The translations under genes and the position numbers were made by a program. Below the pieces are notes generated by a model. It was not told where the DNA came from, did not search any database, and saw nothing but the letters and a program-made list of their open reading frames with translations. Of a DNA stretch of 64,000 nucleotides, positions 36,040 through 44,500 are shown piece by piece. Positions within the stretch are counted from its first letter, which is position 1. Every line of letters begins with the position of its first letter. The DNA is from JBLMZI01 sp050258755 (GTDB lineage: Bacteria; Bacillota; Syntrophomonadia; Syntrophomonadales; DTU052), in the NCBI GenBank assembly GCA_050258755.1, contig JBLMZI010000005.1, forward strand, positions 124,001 to 188,000. The letters are read 5' to 3'.

Positions 36040-36064
36040 GATATCTGATTTAACTGAATACGTA

Positions 36065-36216
36065 CTCTTATCCAGAGCGGCGGAGGGACTGGCCCAATGA
36101 AGCCCGGCAACCACCTCTTCATGAGGAAGGTGCTAATTCCTGCGGGAGACATCCCGGAAGATGAGAGGAGGACGATTGACTTTAAAGCCTCTTCTCGTAA
36201 GAGGCTTTGATTTTTT
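36065..36216 (+). promoter_or_regulatory. SAM-I (S-box) riboswitch with terminator
   Basis: The conserved S-box core is easily read: CTCTTATCCAGAGCGG, GGAGGGACTGGCCC, GAAGCCCGGCAACC, GGTGCTAATTCC, and GATGAGAGGA pairing back to the 5' CTCTTATC. A terminator follows (AAAGCCTCTT/AAGAGGCTTT at 36184-36208, then TTTTTT). SAM binding is known to favour the terminator, so the operon should be on when SAM is low. Confidence 0.97.
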
Positions 36217-36234
36217 GAAAATGGAGGCAAAACG

Positions 36235-38670
36235 GTGGATTTTCAAACAGAGGTTCGAAAACGGATTTTGATGTTAGACGGGGCGATGGGAACGATGCTT
36301 CAAGCCCGGGGGCTCCCGCCCGGACAATGTCCCGAGTCGTTCAACCTGGAACGGCCGGATGTGCTTGAGGAGGTCCACCGCGCCTATGTTGAGGCAGGGT
36401 CGGACATTATTCAGACCAATACCTTTGGCGGAACCCACTTTAAGCTGCAGGAATACGGGCTCGGCGATAAGGTTGAGGCGATCAACGCCGCCGCGGTTAT
36501 GGCCGCCCGGCGGGCAGCCGGCAACCAGGCGCTGGTGGCGGTTTCGGTCGGACCGACCGGACGGCTGCTGCGGCCGTACGGCGACGTTGAGTTCGATGAC
36601 CTGTATGAGGCGTTCAAGACCCAGATTGTCGCCGCCGCACGCGCCGGCGCCGATCTGATATCGATTGAAACCATGACTGATATCGGCGAGCTCCGCGCGG
36701 CGTTGATCGCCGCCCGGGAAAACACCAATCTGCCGATCCTGGCTCATCTTACCTTTGAGCCGAACGGCCGGACCCTGATGGGAACCGATCCCGTGACTGC
36801 GGCCTTGACCATCGAAGCCCTTGGCGCAACAGCGGTTGGTGCCAACTGTTCGGGCGGCGCCCGGCAGCTGCTGCCGCTGATTGAGCAAATGGCGGCGGTG
36901 ACCAGCCTGTATGTCTCGGTCGAACCGAACGCAGGGCTGCCGCAGTTGATCCATGATAAAACCGTGTTCCCTGAAAAACCGGATGAAATGGCCGGGTACG
37001 CCCTGGAACTCCGGGCGGCCGGAGCGAATATCATCGGCGGGTGCTGCGGCACGACACCGGATCATATCCGGGCGATGGCCCAGGCAGTGAAGGGCATGGC
37101 GCCGGTAAGCCGGTCGCCGAAGAAATTGTGGGCGTTTACCTCACGTACCCGGCATCTGGTGATCGGCGCGGACCAGTATCCCGCCTTTATCGGGGAGCGC
37201 ATCAATCCGACCGCCCGTAAGAAGCTGGCCGAGGATATCCGGGCGAACCGGATGGAGATTGTGGTGGACGAAGCCCGCAAGCAGATGGATGCCGGGGCGC
37301 CGATGCTGGATGTCAATATGGGGGTACCGGGCATCGACGAGCCGACGGCAATGTTTAATGCGGTTGCCGGAATCCAGGCCGCTGTCGACATGCCGATTTC
37401 GATTGACTCCACCAATGCCGAAGCGATTGAGGCCGGGCTGAAAACCTTCGTTGGACGCGCATTGATTAATTCGACCACTGGTGAAGAAAAGGCCCTGGAA
37501 AGAGTGCTGCCGCTGGCGAAGAAATATGGCGCGGCAGTGCTGGGGCTGTGCCTTGACGAGAAAGGCATTCCGGATACCGCTGAAGGCCGGTTTGCGGTGG
37601 CGGAACGGATTTGCCGGCGGGCAAAGGAAGCCGGCCTCAGAGATGAGGATATTTATATCGACTGCCTGGTGAAGACGGCCAGCGCGGAGCAGGCGCAGGT
37701 CATGGAAACCCTGAAGGCCCTGAAAATGGTGAAGGAAAAACTCGGGGTGCGCACCGTGCTCGGGGTGAGCAATGTATCGCACGGGCTGCCGGCCCGCGAC
37801 ATTTTGAACTCAACCTATCTCGGGATGGCCTGGGCATTTGGTCTGGATCTTCCGATTATGAACCCGTTTGATGAGCGGATGATGGAGGCGACCCGGGCGG
37901 CAGCGGTCTTAATGAACCGCGATGCCTACGCGGCTTCCTTTATCGGCAGCTATAAAGACCGTGTGGCCAAAGTGGTTGTGGAAGCCAAGACGGCGGCACC
38001 CGCGGCGTCAGCTTCCGGGCCGGCGGCCGGCGATGCGGGCGGCAGCATCGCAGATTCGCTGAAAACAGCCGTGATCAAAGGGGAAAAGGCCAAGATCGTT
38101 CAGTTGGTCCAGTCCGCGCTGGATGAAGGAAAAGCCCCGCTGGAGATTGTTAACCAGGCCCTGATACCGGGCATTGAGCAGGTCGGAGAACTGTACGAGC
38201 GCAAGGAGTACTTCCTGCCGCAGCTGATGCTTTCAGCCGAAACCATGAAAGAAGCGTTCTCCTTCTTGAAACCGATGCTGGCCCAGGAGGCCGCGGCCGA
38301 AAAAGGGACGGTTGTGATTGCGACGGTCGAAGGCGATATCCATGATATCGGCAAGAATATCGTCTGCATTATGCTTGAGAACTACGGGTACCGGGTGGTT
38401 GATCTGGGCAAGGATGTGCCGGCCGCTGAGATCGTGGCCGCCGCAAAGCGCGAAAAGGCGGATGTAATTGGTCTTTCAGCCTTGATGACCACGACCATGC
38501 CCAGGATGAAGGAAACCATTGAACTGGCGAAAGCGGAGGGCATCCCGGTCAAATCGATCGTCGGCGGCGCCGTGCTGACGCCGGAGTATGCTGAAAAAAT
38601 CGGTGCCAATGGCTATGCGGCGGACGCTCGCGAAGCGGTCACCGGCATCCGCAGGCTGTTGGAAGGCTAG
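36235..38670 (+). CDS. metH: Cobalamin-dependent methionine synthase lacking the reactivation domain
   Basis: 811 residues from GTG at 36235 after GGAGG. Domains in order: homocysteine methyltransferase (about 1-290) with zinc cysteines in GANCSGG (near 204) and IGGCCGTTPDH (near 268); pterin-binding domain (about 312-570) with FIGERINPTARKKL; Ala/Gly-rich linker (about 584-600); B12 cap and Rossmann domains (about 605-811) with cobalt-ligand motif EGDIHDIGKN (near 701). The C-terminal AdoMet-dependent reactivation domain of E. coli MetH (about 1200 residues) is absent, as in many anaerobes. It methylates homocysteine using methyl-THF. It leads the SAM-riboswitch operon. Confidence 0.95.
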   Translation: MDFQTEVRKRILMLDGAMGTMLQARGLPPGQCPESFNLERPDVLEEVHRAYVEAGSDIIQTNTFGGTHFKLQEYGLGDKVEAINAAAVMAARRAAGNQALVAVSVGPTGRLLRPYGDVEFDDLYEAFKTQIVAAARAGADLISIETMTDIGELRAALIAARENTNLPILAHLTFEPNGRTLMGTDPVTAALTIEALGATAVGANCSGGARQLLPLIEQMAAVTSLYVSVEPNAGLPQLIHDKTVFPEKPDEMAGYALELRAAGANIIGGCCGTTPDHIRAMAQAVKGMAPVSRSPKKLWAFTSRTRHLVIGADQYPAFIGERINPTARKKLAEDIRANRMEIVVDEARKQMDAGAPMLDVNMGVPGIDEPTAMFNAVAGIQAAVDMPISIDSTNAEAIEAGLKTFVGRALINSTTGEEKALERVLPLAKKYGAAVLGLCLDEKGIPDTAEGRFAVAERICRRAKEAGLRDEDIYIDCLVKTASAEQAQVMETLKALKMVKEKLGVRTVLGVSNVSHGLPARDILNSTYLGMAWAFGLDLPIMNPFDERMMEATRAAAVLMNRDAYAASFIGSYKDRVAKVVVEAKTAAPAASASGPAAGDAGGSIADSLKTAVIKGEKAKIVQLVQSALDEGKAPLEIVNQALIPGIEQVGELYERKEYFLPQLMLSAETMKEAFSFLKPMLAQEAAAEKGTVVIATVEGDIHDIGKNIVCIMLENYGYRVVDLGKDVPAAEIVAAAKREKADVIGLSALMTTTMPRMKETIELAKAEGIPVKSIVGGAVLTPEYAEKIGANGYAADAREAVTGIRRLLEG

Positions 38671-38715
38671 ACGCTTCCGCATCGGGAGCTGATTGACAAG
38701 GAGGGAACGGTAACA

Positions 38716-39939
38716 ATGGGTGTAACCAGGACATACGAGGAAATTAACGAAAAAATCCGCCAGGGCAAAGCGGTTGTCGTTACCGCGGAAGAGGTCATCG
38801 GGATCGTCGCGGAAAAAGGCGTAACCGAGGCGACGCGGCAGATTGACATCGTGACCACCGGCACCTTCGGGCCGATGTGCTCATCCGGCTGTTTCCTGAA
38901 TTTCGGGCATCCGGCGCCCCGGATCCGGATGCAGAAGTGCTGGCTGAACGGGGTTGAGGCCTACAGCGGCATTGCGGCTGTGGACGCCTACCTTGGGGCA
39001 ACCCAGCTGCCGGAAAACGATCCGGAAAACAAGGTATTCCCGGGTCACTTTGCCTATGGCGGCGGCCATGTGATTCATGATCTGGTGGCGCGCAAGCCGA
39101 TCCGGCTGGAGGCGACCAGCTACGGGACCGACTGTTACCCCCGCAAAAAGATCGAAACCGTCATCACCCTGGACGATGTCAATGAAGCGGTTCTGTTTAA
39201 CCCGCGCAATGCCTATCAAAACTACAACTGCGCGGTGAACCAGAGCGACCGCACGCTGTATACATACATGGGGATTCTGAAACCACAGATGGGAAATGCC
39301 TCCTATTCCACGGCTTCCCAACTGAGCCCGCTGTTCAATGATCCGTATCTCAGAACCATCGGGGTCGGAACCCGGATCTTCCTCGGCGGCGGGATCGGAT
39401 ATGTCGCCTGGAACGGTACCCAGCACAATCCGTGCGCGCCGCGCACTGAAGGCGGGGTTCCCACGGGCGGGGGCGCGACCCTGTCACTGATCGGCGATCT
39501 AAAACAGATGCGGCCGGAATGGCTGGTCGGTGCCAGTTTCCTTGGGTATGGCGCTTCCATGATCGTCGGGGTCGGGATTCCGATTCCGATCCTGGATGAA
39601 GAAATGCTGAAATTCACCGCAGTTCGGGATGAAGATCTGTTTGCGCCGATTGTCGATTACAGTGACGAATACCCCAACAAGAAACCGGCCAGCCTGGGGC
39701 TGGTCAGCTACAAAGCGCTGAAAAGCGGTTTTGTCGAAATCAACGGCAAACGGGTTCCGACCACATCGCTGTCCAGCTACGCGAAAGCCCGCAAGATTGC
39801 CGGAGAGCTCAAAGAATGGATTCGTGACGGCAGGTTTGAATTGACCCGGCCGGTGGTCAATCTGCCGGGGGCGGACTCGGGGATTTCCCTCAAAGGACTG
39901 GTCGAGCACAATGTGAACGGTAACGGGATCGGGAGGTAA
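38716..39939 (+). CDS. COG1900 (DUF39) homocysteine biosynthesis protein
   Basis: 407 residues. Recognisable DUF39 features are TTGTFGPMCSSGCFLNFGHP, AYGGGHVIHDLVARKPIRLE and GVGTRIFLGGGIGYVAWNGT. Members (MA1821 in Methanosarcina acetivorans) were shown genetically to be needed, with an NIL-ferredoxin, for making homocysteine from aspartate semialdehyde and sulfide. The conserved cysteines (CSSGC) may carry sulfur. It follows metH by 45 bp and the NIL-ferredoxin gene is next, so the context strongly supports this role. Confidence 0.88.
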   Translation: MGVTRTYEEINEKIRQGKAVVVTAEEVIGIVAEKGVTEATRQIDIVTTGTFGPMCSSGCFLNFGHPAPRIRMQKCWLNGVEAYSGIAAVDAYLGATQLPENDPENKVFPGHFAYGGGHVIHDLVARKPIRLEATSYGTDCYPRKKIETVITLDDVNEAVLFNPRNAYQNYNCAVNQSDRTLYTYMGILKPQMGNASYSTASQLSPLFNDPYLRTIGVGTRIFLGGGIGYVAWNGTQHNPCAPRTEGGVPTGGGATLSLIGDLKQMRPEWLVGASFLGYGASMIVGVGIPIPILDEEMLKFTAVRDEDLFAPIVDYSDEYPNKKPASLGLVSYKALKSGFVEINGKRVPTTSLSSYAKARKIAGELKEWIRDGRFELTRPVVNLPGADSGISLKGLVEHNVNGNGIGR

Positions 39940-39945
39940 CGGACC

Positions 39946-40368
39946 ATGTACAAAAACAAGATTGTTTGCTTTTTCTCGGAATCGCAGTCGGAACAGCCGA
40001 TTATTTACCGGCTGGTCAAAGACTACGATCTGGTGATCAATATTCTGAAGGCTGTCATCAATCCGCGTAAAGAAGGCTTTCTCATTGTGGAACTTGCCGG
40101 GAAAAAGAAGGATTACGAGGCCGGGGTATCCTTTCTGAAAGACATCGGGGTCCGGGTTGAGCCCTTGAGCCAGACGGTGGTCTGGAACGAGGAAACCTGT
40201 ACCCAGTGCGGCGCTTGCGCATCGTTCTGTCCGACCGGCGCGCTGGAATTGAATCGGGAAACCATGGAAGTCCGCTTTGACAACAGCAAATGTGTGGTCT
40301 GCGGGATGTGCCTGGACTGCTGCCCGACCCGTTCCGTCGTCCTGCACTTTGATCTGGCCGCGGTCTAG
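39946..40368 (+). CDS. NIL-domain ferredoxin of homocysteine synthesis
   Basis: 140 residues. An N-terminal NIL domain (about 1-75) precedes two [4Fe-4S] motifs: CTQCGACASFCP and CVVCGMCLDCCP. It corresponds to the MA1822-type partner of COG1900 and probably supplies electrons for sulfur incorporation into homocysteine. Genes are 6 bp apart, so expression is coupled. Confidence 0.9.
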   Translation: MYKNKIVCFFSESQSEQPIIYRLVKDYDLVINILKAVINPRKEGFLIVELAGKKKDYEAGVSFLKDIGVRVEPLSQTVVWNEETCTQCGACASFCPTGALELNRETMEVRFDNSKCVVCGMCLDCCPTRSVVLHFDLAAV

Positions 40369-40383
40369 GCGGGAACGGAAGCG

Positions 40384-41157
40384 ATGGTACAGAGCACGAT
40401 CCGTGATTACCGCGAAAGGCATGAAGGGGAAGATCTGATCTATTTTCAGGTTGTGGTCAAACAGACCGACCTGTCGATCGGGATTGACCGCACCGCGTTT
40501 GAGCCCGGTCTCCCGGCCGAGGTGGAACGATGGATCCTGAAGCTGCGCGGGGACCTGGAAACCTATATTGAAACCGACCCGTTTTTTCGGGACAGTTTGG
40601 AACCGATGGAACTGCTCCCGGGCGCTCCGCCGATTGCACGGGCAATGGCGCTGGCCGCGGTTGTGGCCGAGGTTGGCCCGATGGCGGCGGTGGCCGGGGC
40701 GTTTGCCGAGGAAATTGGGCGCATGCTGATGAAGCGCTCCCCCAATGTCATCGTGGAAAACGGCGGTGACCTGTTTATTGCCACGAATCGGGAGCGCCTG
40801 GTTGGGGTTCACGCCGGGGATTCGGCATTTTCAGGGAAAATTGCGGTTCGTATCAAACCGGAGGAGTCTCCGCTCGGTCTTTGCACCTCGTCGGGTACGG
40901 TGGGACCGTCATTCAGCTTTGGCAAAGCCGACGCCGCGATCGTTAAGGCCGCATCCGCCTACCTTGCGGATGCGGTCGCCAGCGGCGTTGGGAACCGGGT
41001 GCTGGACAAGGAAAATCTGGTGCCTGCGATCGAATATGGGCAGGAACTTCCCGGTGTGACCGGGCTGCTCGTCATTAAGGAAGACCGGCTGGCGGCCTGG
41101 GGAGAAATCGAACTGGTGCCGCTAACCGAAAAGTTATCCCAAAAGCGCCCGTTATGA
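40384..41157 (+). CDS. UPF0280 (COG2122) protein, homocysteine synthesis associated
   Basis: 257 residues with the UPF0280 signature: AVAGAFAEEIGRMLMKRSPN, VIVENGGDLFI and GLCTSSGTVGPSFSFGKADA. The family resembles ApbE-type (FAD:protein flavin transferase-like) folds and was linked with COG1900/NIL-ferredoxin to homocysteine formation in anaerobes. It is the last gene of the S-box operon; its stop codon lies inside the loop of the terminator at 41142-41168. Confidence 0.87.
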   Translation: MVQSTIRDYRERHEGEDLIYFQVVVKQTDLSIGIDRTAFEPGLPAEVERWILKLRGDLETYIETDPFFRDSLEPMELLPGAPPIARAMALAAVVAEVGPMAAVAGAFAEEIGRMLMKRSPNVIVENGGDLFIATNRERLVGVHAGDSAFSGKIAVRIKPEESPLGLCTSSGTVGPSFSFGKADAAIVKAASAYLADAVASGVGNRVLDKENLVPAIEYGQELPGVTGLLVIKEDRLAAWGEIELVPLTEKLSQKRPL

Positions 41158-41168
41158 ACGGGCGCTTT
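41142..41168 (+). terminator. Terminator overlapping the UPF0280 stop codon
   Basis: AAAGCGCCCGTT and AACGGGCGCTTT pair perfectly around ATG; the TGA stop of the gene spans the loop and the 3' arm. TTTGTTT ends it. Confidence 0.9.
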
Positions 41169-41193
41169 GTTTATGAAGATTCCGTAATGCGGA

Positions 41194-41219
41194 AACTGAT
41201 TACGAGCGTGGGTTCCTTG
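41194..41219. repeat. Direct repeat copy 1
   Basis: A 26-bp element (AACTGATTACGAGCGT..., ending TTCCTTG) that recurs at 41298 with one mismatch. It lies in the 249-bp gap between the UPF0280 gene and nadE; function unknown. Confidence 0.75.
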
Positions 41220-41239
41220 CACTTTAATTGTCTGCACAA

Positions 41240-41259
41240 CATGCCGTATTTACGGCATG
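41240..41259. repeat. Perfect inverted repeat between the two direct repeats
   Basis: CATGCCGTA and TACGGCATG flank TT. No T-run follows, so it does not look like a terminator. Confidence 0.65.
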
Positions 41260-41297
41260 GGCTATGGGGAAAAGTACTGTAACCCACGCGCTGAAGG

Positions 41298-41323
41298 AAC
41301 TGATTACGAGCGGGGGTTCCTTG
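41298..41323. repeat. Direct repeat copy 2
   Basis: 25 of 26 positions match the copy at 41194. A short inverted fragment of the same element (AACCCACG) lies at 41281-41288, just before it. Confidence 0.75.
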
Positions 41324-41406
41324 TTTATAAAATGGAAACTGTTTATAGTAATAACAAAGGAAAAATGGCCCCGGGCGCATCGGCTTCCGGGGATTGGAGG
41401 GTGCTT

Positions 41407-42129
41407 GTGGACGCAGCGGCAACAGTAGATAAACTGACAGCATGGATTCGTGAGCAGGTATCAGCCGCCGGTTGCGACGGTGCCGTTCTCGGTCTGAGCG
41501 GCGGCATTGATTCGGCCGTGGTGGCTGGACTGGCTGTGCGAGCGTGTCCTGGAAAGGTTCTGGGCATTGTGATGCCTTGCCACAGCCTGGCGCGGGATAC
41601 TGAACACGGACGGCTGACGGCGGAAACCTTCAAGATTGAATCAAAGACAGTCGACCTCAGCCCGGCTTTTGATCAGATGCTGACTCTGTTTGGTCCGGCT
41701 GCGGGGCCGGCAGCGGATTTGGCGAAAGCGAACGTCAAGCCGCGGCTCAGAATGATTACGCTGTATTATCACGCTCAGCAGCGCAACGCGTTGGTTCTCG
41801 GAACCGGCAATCGCTCGGAGCTCACGATTGGCTATTTTACCAAACACGGCGACGGCGCGGTCGATTTGCTGCCCATCGCCAGCCTGGTCAAGCAGCAGGT
41901 CCGGGAAGTCGCCAAAGTCCTGGGCGTTCCATCCGCCATCATTGAAAAACCGCCTTCGGCCGGCCTGTGGGAAGGACAAACCGACGAAAGCGAAATGGGG
42001 ATCAGCTATGCCGAGCTTGATCGTTACATTCTGACCGGTGAAGCGCCGGACGCGGTTGCGGAAAAAATCGAACGGATGAAACGAGCCAGCGAACACAAAC
42101 GGAAATTGGCCCCGATTGCGGAGGTTTAA
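41407..42129 (+). CDS. nadE: NH3-dependent NAD+ synthetase
   Basis: 240 residues from GTG at 41407, 6 nt after GGAGG; longer in-frame starts lack a site. LGLSGGIDSAVVAGLAV is the PP-loop ATP-pyrophosphatase motif, and LVLGTGNRSELTIGYFTKHG plus EKPPSAGLWEGQTDESEMG are NadE signatures. It amidates deamido-NAD with ammonia in the last step of NAD synthesis. No glutaminase domain is fused. Confidence 0.95.
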   Translation: MDAAATVDKLTAWIREQVSAAGCDGAVLGLSGGIDSAVVAGLAVRACPGKVLGIVMPCHSLARDTEHGRLTAETFKIESKTVDLSPAFDQMLTLFGPAAGPAADLAKANVKPRLRMITLYYHAQQRNALVLGTGNRSELTIGYFTKHGDGAVDLLPIASLVKQQVREVAKVLGVPSAIIEKPPSAGLWEGQTDESEMGISYAELDRYILTGEAPDAVAEKIERMKRASEHKRKLAPIAEV

Positions 42130-42163
42130 GCGGATCCGACTCTGGTTTGATGAACCGGGTTGG

Positions 42164-42193
42164 TTGAAGCGAAAAAAACGTTCATGATACAAT
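42164..42193 (+). promoter_or_regulatory. Sigma-A-type promoter of yebC
   Basis: TTGAAG (42164-42169) and TACAAT (42188-42193) with an 18-bp spacer, 30 bp before the gene. Confidence 0.55.
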
Positions 42194-42223
42194 GGTGGCG
42201 AATTCGACGGAGGGGGAGAAACC

Positions 42224-42979
42224 ATGTCCGGCCATTCCAAATGGGCAAATATCAAGCATAAAAAAGCAAGAACCGATGCGGTAAAGGGCAAAGCTTTTAC
42301 AAAAATGGGCAAGGAAATAATCATTGCGGCCCGTGCGGGCGGCGGCGATCCAGAGGGCAATGCCCGGTTGAAAATGCTGATCCAGAAGGCCAAAGCCATG
42401 AACATGCCCAATGACAATATCGACCGAGCCGTTAAACGCGGTACCGGGGAAATTGAAGGGGACGCTCTGGAGGAACTGTTCTACGAAGGGTATGGACCGG
42501 GCGGGGTCGCCTTGCTGGTTTCGATCGCGACCGACAACCGGAACCGGACTGCATCCGACGTGCGGCACCTGTTTTCTAAACATGGCGGCAACCTCGGCGA
42601 ATCCGGCTGTGTAGCCTGGATGTTCAAGCGCCGCGGGGTGTTTACCATTTATAAAGAGGGTCTGCCGATCGACGCCGAGGAGCTTGAACTGCTGGCCATC
42701 GAAGCCGGCGCGGAAGACATCAAGGATGAGGATGATTACCTGGAAATCATCTGTCTGCCGGAAAACTACGAAGCGGTTCGTAGTGCCCTGGAGAGTTCGA
42801 AAATCGAGCCGGAAGAAGCTGACATCAGCATGGTTCCCGAGACCACGGTCGATATTAACGATCTGGAGATGGCCCGGAAACTGATGAAGCTGATCGATTT
42901 GCTGGAAGAGCATGATGACGTACAGGATGTGTTTGGCAACTTCGACATTCCGGATGAGATTATGGAAAACCTGGAGTAA
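42224..42979 (+). CDS. yebC: YebC/PmpR family protein (TACO1 homologue)
   Basis: 251 residues starting MSGHSKWANIKHKKARTDAV, the invariant YebC opening, with MPNDNIDRAVKRGTG and EGYGPGGVALLV. The family was annotated as a transcriptional regulator; recent work links members to relief of ribosome stalling on proline-rich stretches. Length and motifs are standard. It lies near ruvC, as in many bacteria, though separated here by hsp20 and bofC. Confidence 0.95.
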   Translation: MSGHSKWANIKHKKARTDAVKGKAFTKMGKEIIIAARAGGGDPEGNARLKMLIQKAKAMNMPNDNIDRAVKRGTGEIEGDALEELFYEGYGPGGVALLVSIATDNRNRTASDVRHLFSKHGGNLGESGCVAWMFKRRGVFTIYKEGLPIDAEELELLAIEAGAEDIKDEDDYLEIICLPENYEAVRSALESSKIEPEEADISMVPETTVDINDLEMARKLMKLIDLLEEHDDVQDVFGNFDIPDEIMENLE

Positions 42980-42983
42980 AAAA

Positions 42984-43017
42984 AATAGCCCCGCTGTGGC
43001 AGTGCAGCGGGGCTATT
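42984..43017. terminator. Bidirectional terminator between yebC and hsp20
   Basis: AATAGCCCCGCTG and CAGCGGGGCTATT form a 13-bp stem with A-run before and T-run after, placed between convergent genes. Confidence 0.92.
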
Positions 43018-43059
43018 TTCATTATTACACCATGGGGGGATGAAGGGACAATAACGGAA

Positions 43060-43533
43060 CTACTCGATTTCCAGCTTGCGTCCCGGTTCCGATGGCGCAG
43101 CTTTCTGGATCGTGATCGTTAGGATTCCGTCCTTGAACGATGCTTTGGCCTGATCCGGATCGACATCGGCCGGCAGCGGAACGCTGCGTTGAACCTGTCC
43201 GTAATAGCGCTCCGAACGGAACACGTTTTCCGACTTGAATTCTTCGGACCGCTTCTTCTCCGCCTTGATCACCACTTCGCGGTCGTAAACCCGCACATCC
43301 AGGTCTTTGTTTTCCACCCCTGGCAGTTCCGCGGAAACGACCACCTCTTTTTCTGTCTGGCTGACTTCCACACTCGGACCGCCAAAACGGATTTTTTCCA
43401 CCAGTTCGGCGCCGGGAAAACCGTGGGTCACTTCATCGAACCATTGATCGATTTCGTTGCGAAGCTGGTCAAAGCTGTTGCTGAAGGCGGTCATCGGGTG
43501 TTCGCCCCGATACATCGGCAAAAACCTTTTCAT
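43060..43533 (-). CDS. Hsp20/alpha-crystallin small heat shock protein
   Basis: 157 residues from ATG at 43533, 8 nt after GGAGG. The alpha-crystallin domain runs from about 48 to 150: VEVSQTEKEVVVSAELPGVE, NKDLDVRVYDREVVIKAEKK, and the ending ADVDPDQAKASFKDGILTIT. It is an ATP-independent cytoplasmic holdase. The C-terminal tail PSEPGRKLEIE has no clear IxI motif, only LEIE at the end. Confidence 0.93.
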   Translation of the reverse strand: MKRFLPMYRGEHPMTAFSNSFDQLRNEIDQWFDEVTHGFPGAELVEKIRFGGPSVEVSQTEKEVVVSAELPGVENKDLDVRVYDREVVIKAEKKRSEEFKSENVFRSERYYGQVQRSVPLPADVDPDQAKASFKDGILTITIQKAAPSEPGRKLEIE

Positions 43534-43579
43534 GAATAACACCTCCCAAAAGTTTGACTATAACTGACCTTTACAATTC

Positions 43580-43610
43580 ATTATAAAAACCAAATCCTGT
43601 CTGCAATCAA
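43580..43610 (-). promoter_or_regulatory. Possible promoter of hsp20
   Basis: A perfect -10 TATAAT lies at 43580-43585 on the minus strand. Candidate -35 boxes TTGCAG (15 bp away) or TTGATT (19 bp away) are poorly spaced. No CIRCE element (TTAGCACTC-N9-GAGTGCTAA) is present. Confidence 0.4.
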
Positions 43611-43805
43611 ATCCCAATCCGGGCAATTATATGCGGAAAAAGGTCAATAAAGAACAGAAGGGTGAAATAGCTCATTCGCATTCATCCGGATGCTTTCTGG
43701 CGCTTTTTTTGGCCTGGTTTCATGATTAAGCCCGGTCGCGCCGCGAAGGTGATGGTTAACGGCTGGTAAAAATGGGAACCCTATCGCTCGAAGGAGTGAT
43801 CTGAC

Positions 43806-44372
43806 GTGAAACGTTGGGCGCGCAGCGGGCTGGTCGGGGTCATCTTTTTGGTTTGCTTCGGATTTGGACTCACTCTGGCGCATTATCAGCAAATCCAACA
43901 GCGGCCGCATCGGGAAGCCGTAGCGGAAACCGGGTCGGTGACCCGTCCGGTGAAAAAGGATACCCCGGTTGTTTTGGAGCAGGCTTTTACGAAGTGCGGT
44001 CACATCGTAACGAATGGTTACGGGCACCGGGGGGATTTGGTCGGCAAGAATGCCCAGGCCCTGACCGAAATGTTTCCTTATCGCCAGGGATACCTGACCT
44101 GGGTTTCCCAGGATGGGACATTTGTCATCCACCAGCGGATCGCCGACTGGTGTCCGGTCGACAAGAACAAGGTTCACCTTGGGGTGTACAAAGACCATGT
44201 CGCGGTCTTTAAAGGACCGGCTTCGGTCAATGACGAGGTAGTACGGGTAACGGCGATCCTCATTTCGGCATTGCCCCTGGATCTTCGCGCGGATGTCAGC
44301 AAAGGGCGCATGGAATTCCCTTCGGAAGAGGAAGCCAATTACGTGCTGGAAAACCTGGACGAATACGAGTAA
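43806..44372 (+). CDS. bofC: BofC-like intercompartmental sporulation protein
   Basis: 188 residues from GTG after AAGGAG. An N-terminal membrane anchor (LVGVIFLVCFGFGLTL) is followed by a BofC C-terminal domain at about 85-145 with GYLTWVSQDGTFVIHQRI and HLGVYKDHVAVFKGPASV. In Bacillus, BofC acts in the intermembrane space and restrains SpoIVB and hence sigma-K activation. Its position before the ruv genes matches Bacillus synteny (bofC-ruvAB). Confidence 0.85.
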   Translation: MKRWARSGLVGVIFLVCFGFGLTLAHYQQIQQRPHREAVAETGSVTRPVKKDTPVVLEQAFTKCGHIVTNGYGHRGDLVGKNAQALTEMFPYRQGYLTWVSQDGTFVIHQRIADWCPVDKNKVHLGVYKDHVAVFKGPASVNDEVVRVTAILISALPLDLRADVSKGRMEFPSEEEANYVLENLDEYE

Positions 44373-44435
44373 GCGGTTGGCTTACCCTGGGTGCCGGGTG
44401 GTTTTCGGCAGGCTTAAGCCGACACGGGGAAAAGA

Positions 44436-44444
44436 TGGTATAAT
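44436..44444 (+). promoter_or_regulatory. Extended -10 promoter upstream of ruvC
   Basis: TGGTATAAT is a TGnTATAAT extended -10 element with no clear -35, 57 bp before ruvC. Confidence 0.5.
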
Positions 44445-44500
44445 GTACCCGGTGGATGGTAATAACCGCCAATATTATGCCGAAAGGGCCCAAGCACACC

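Noticed and set aside
39499..40812. 437-codon minus-strand frame
   Set aside because: Antisense to the COG1900, NIL-ferredoxin and UPF0280 genes; its translation has no recognisable domain and no ribosome binding site.
41158..41406. Insertion sequence or CRISPR-like array
   Set aside because: There are only two direct copies 104 bp apart, no transposase frame and no regular spacers.
43543..43805. CIRCE or other heat-shock operator before hsp20
   Set aside because: No TTAGCACTC inverted repeat or other clear palindrome could be found in the gap.
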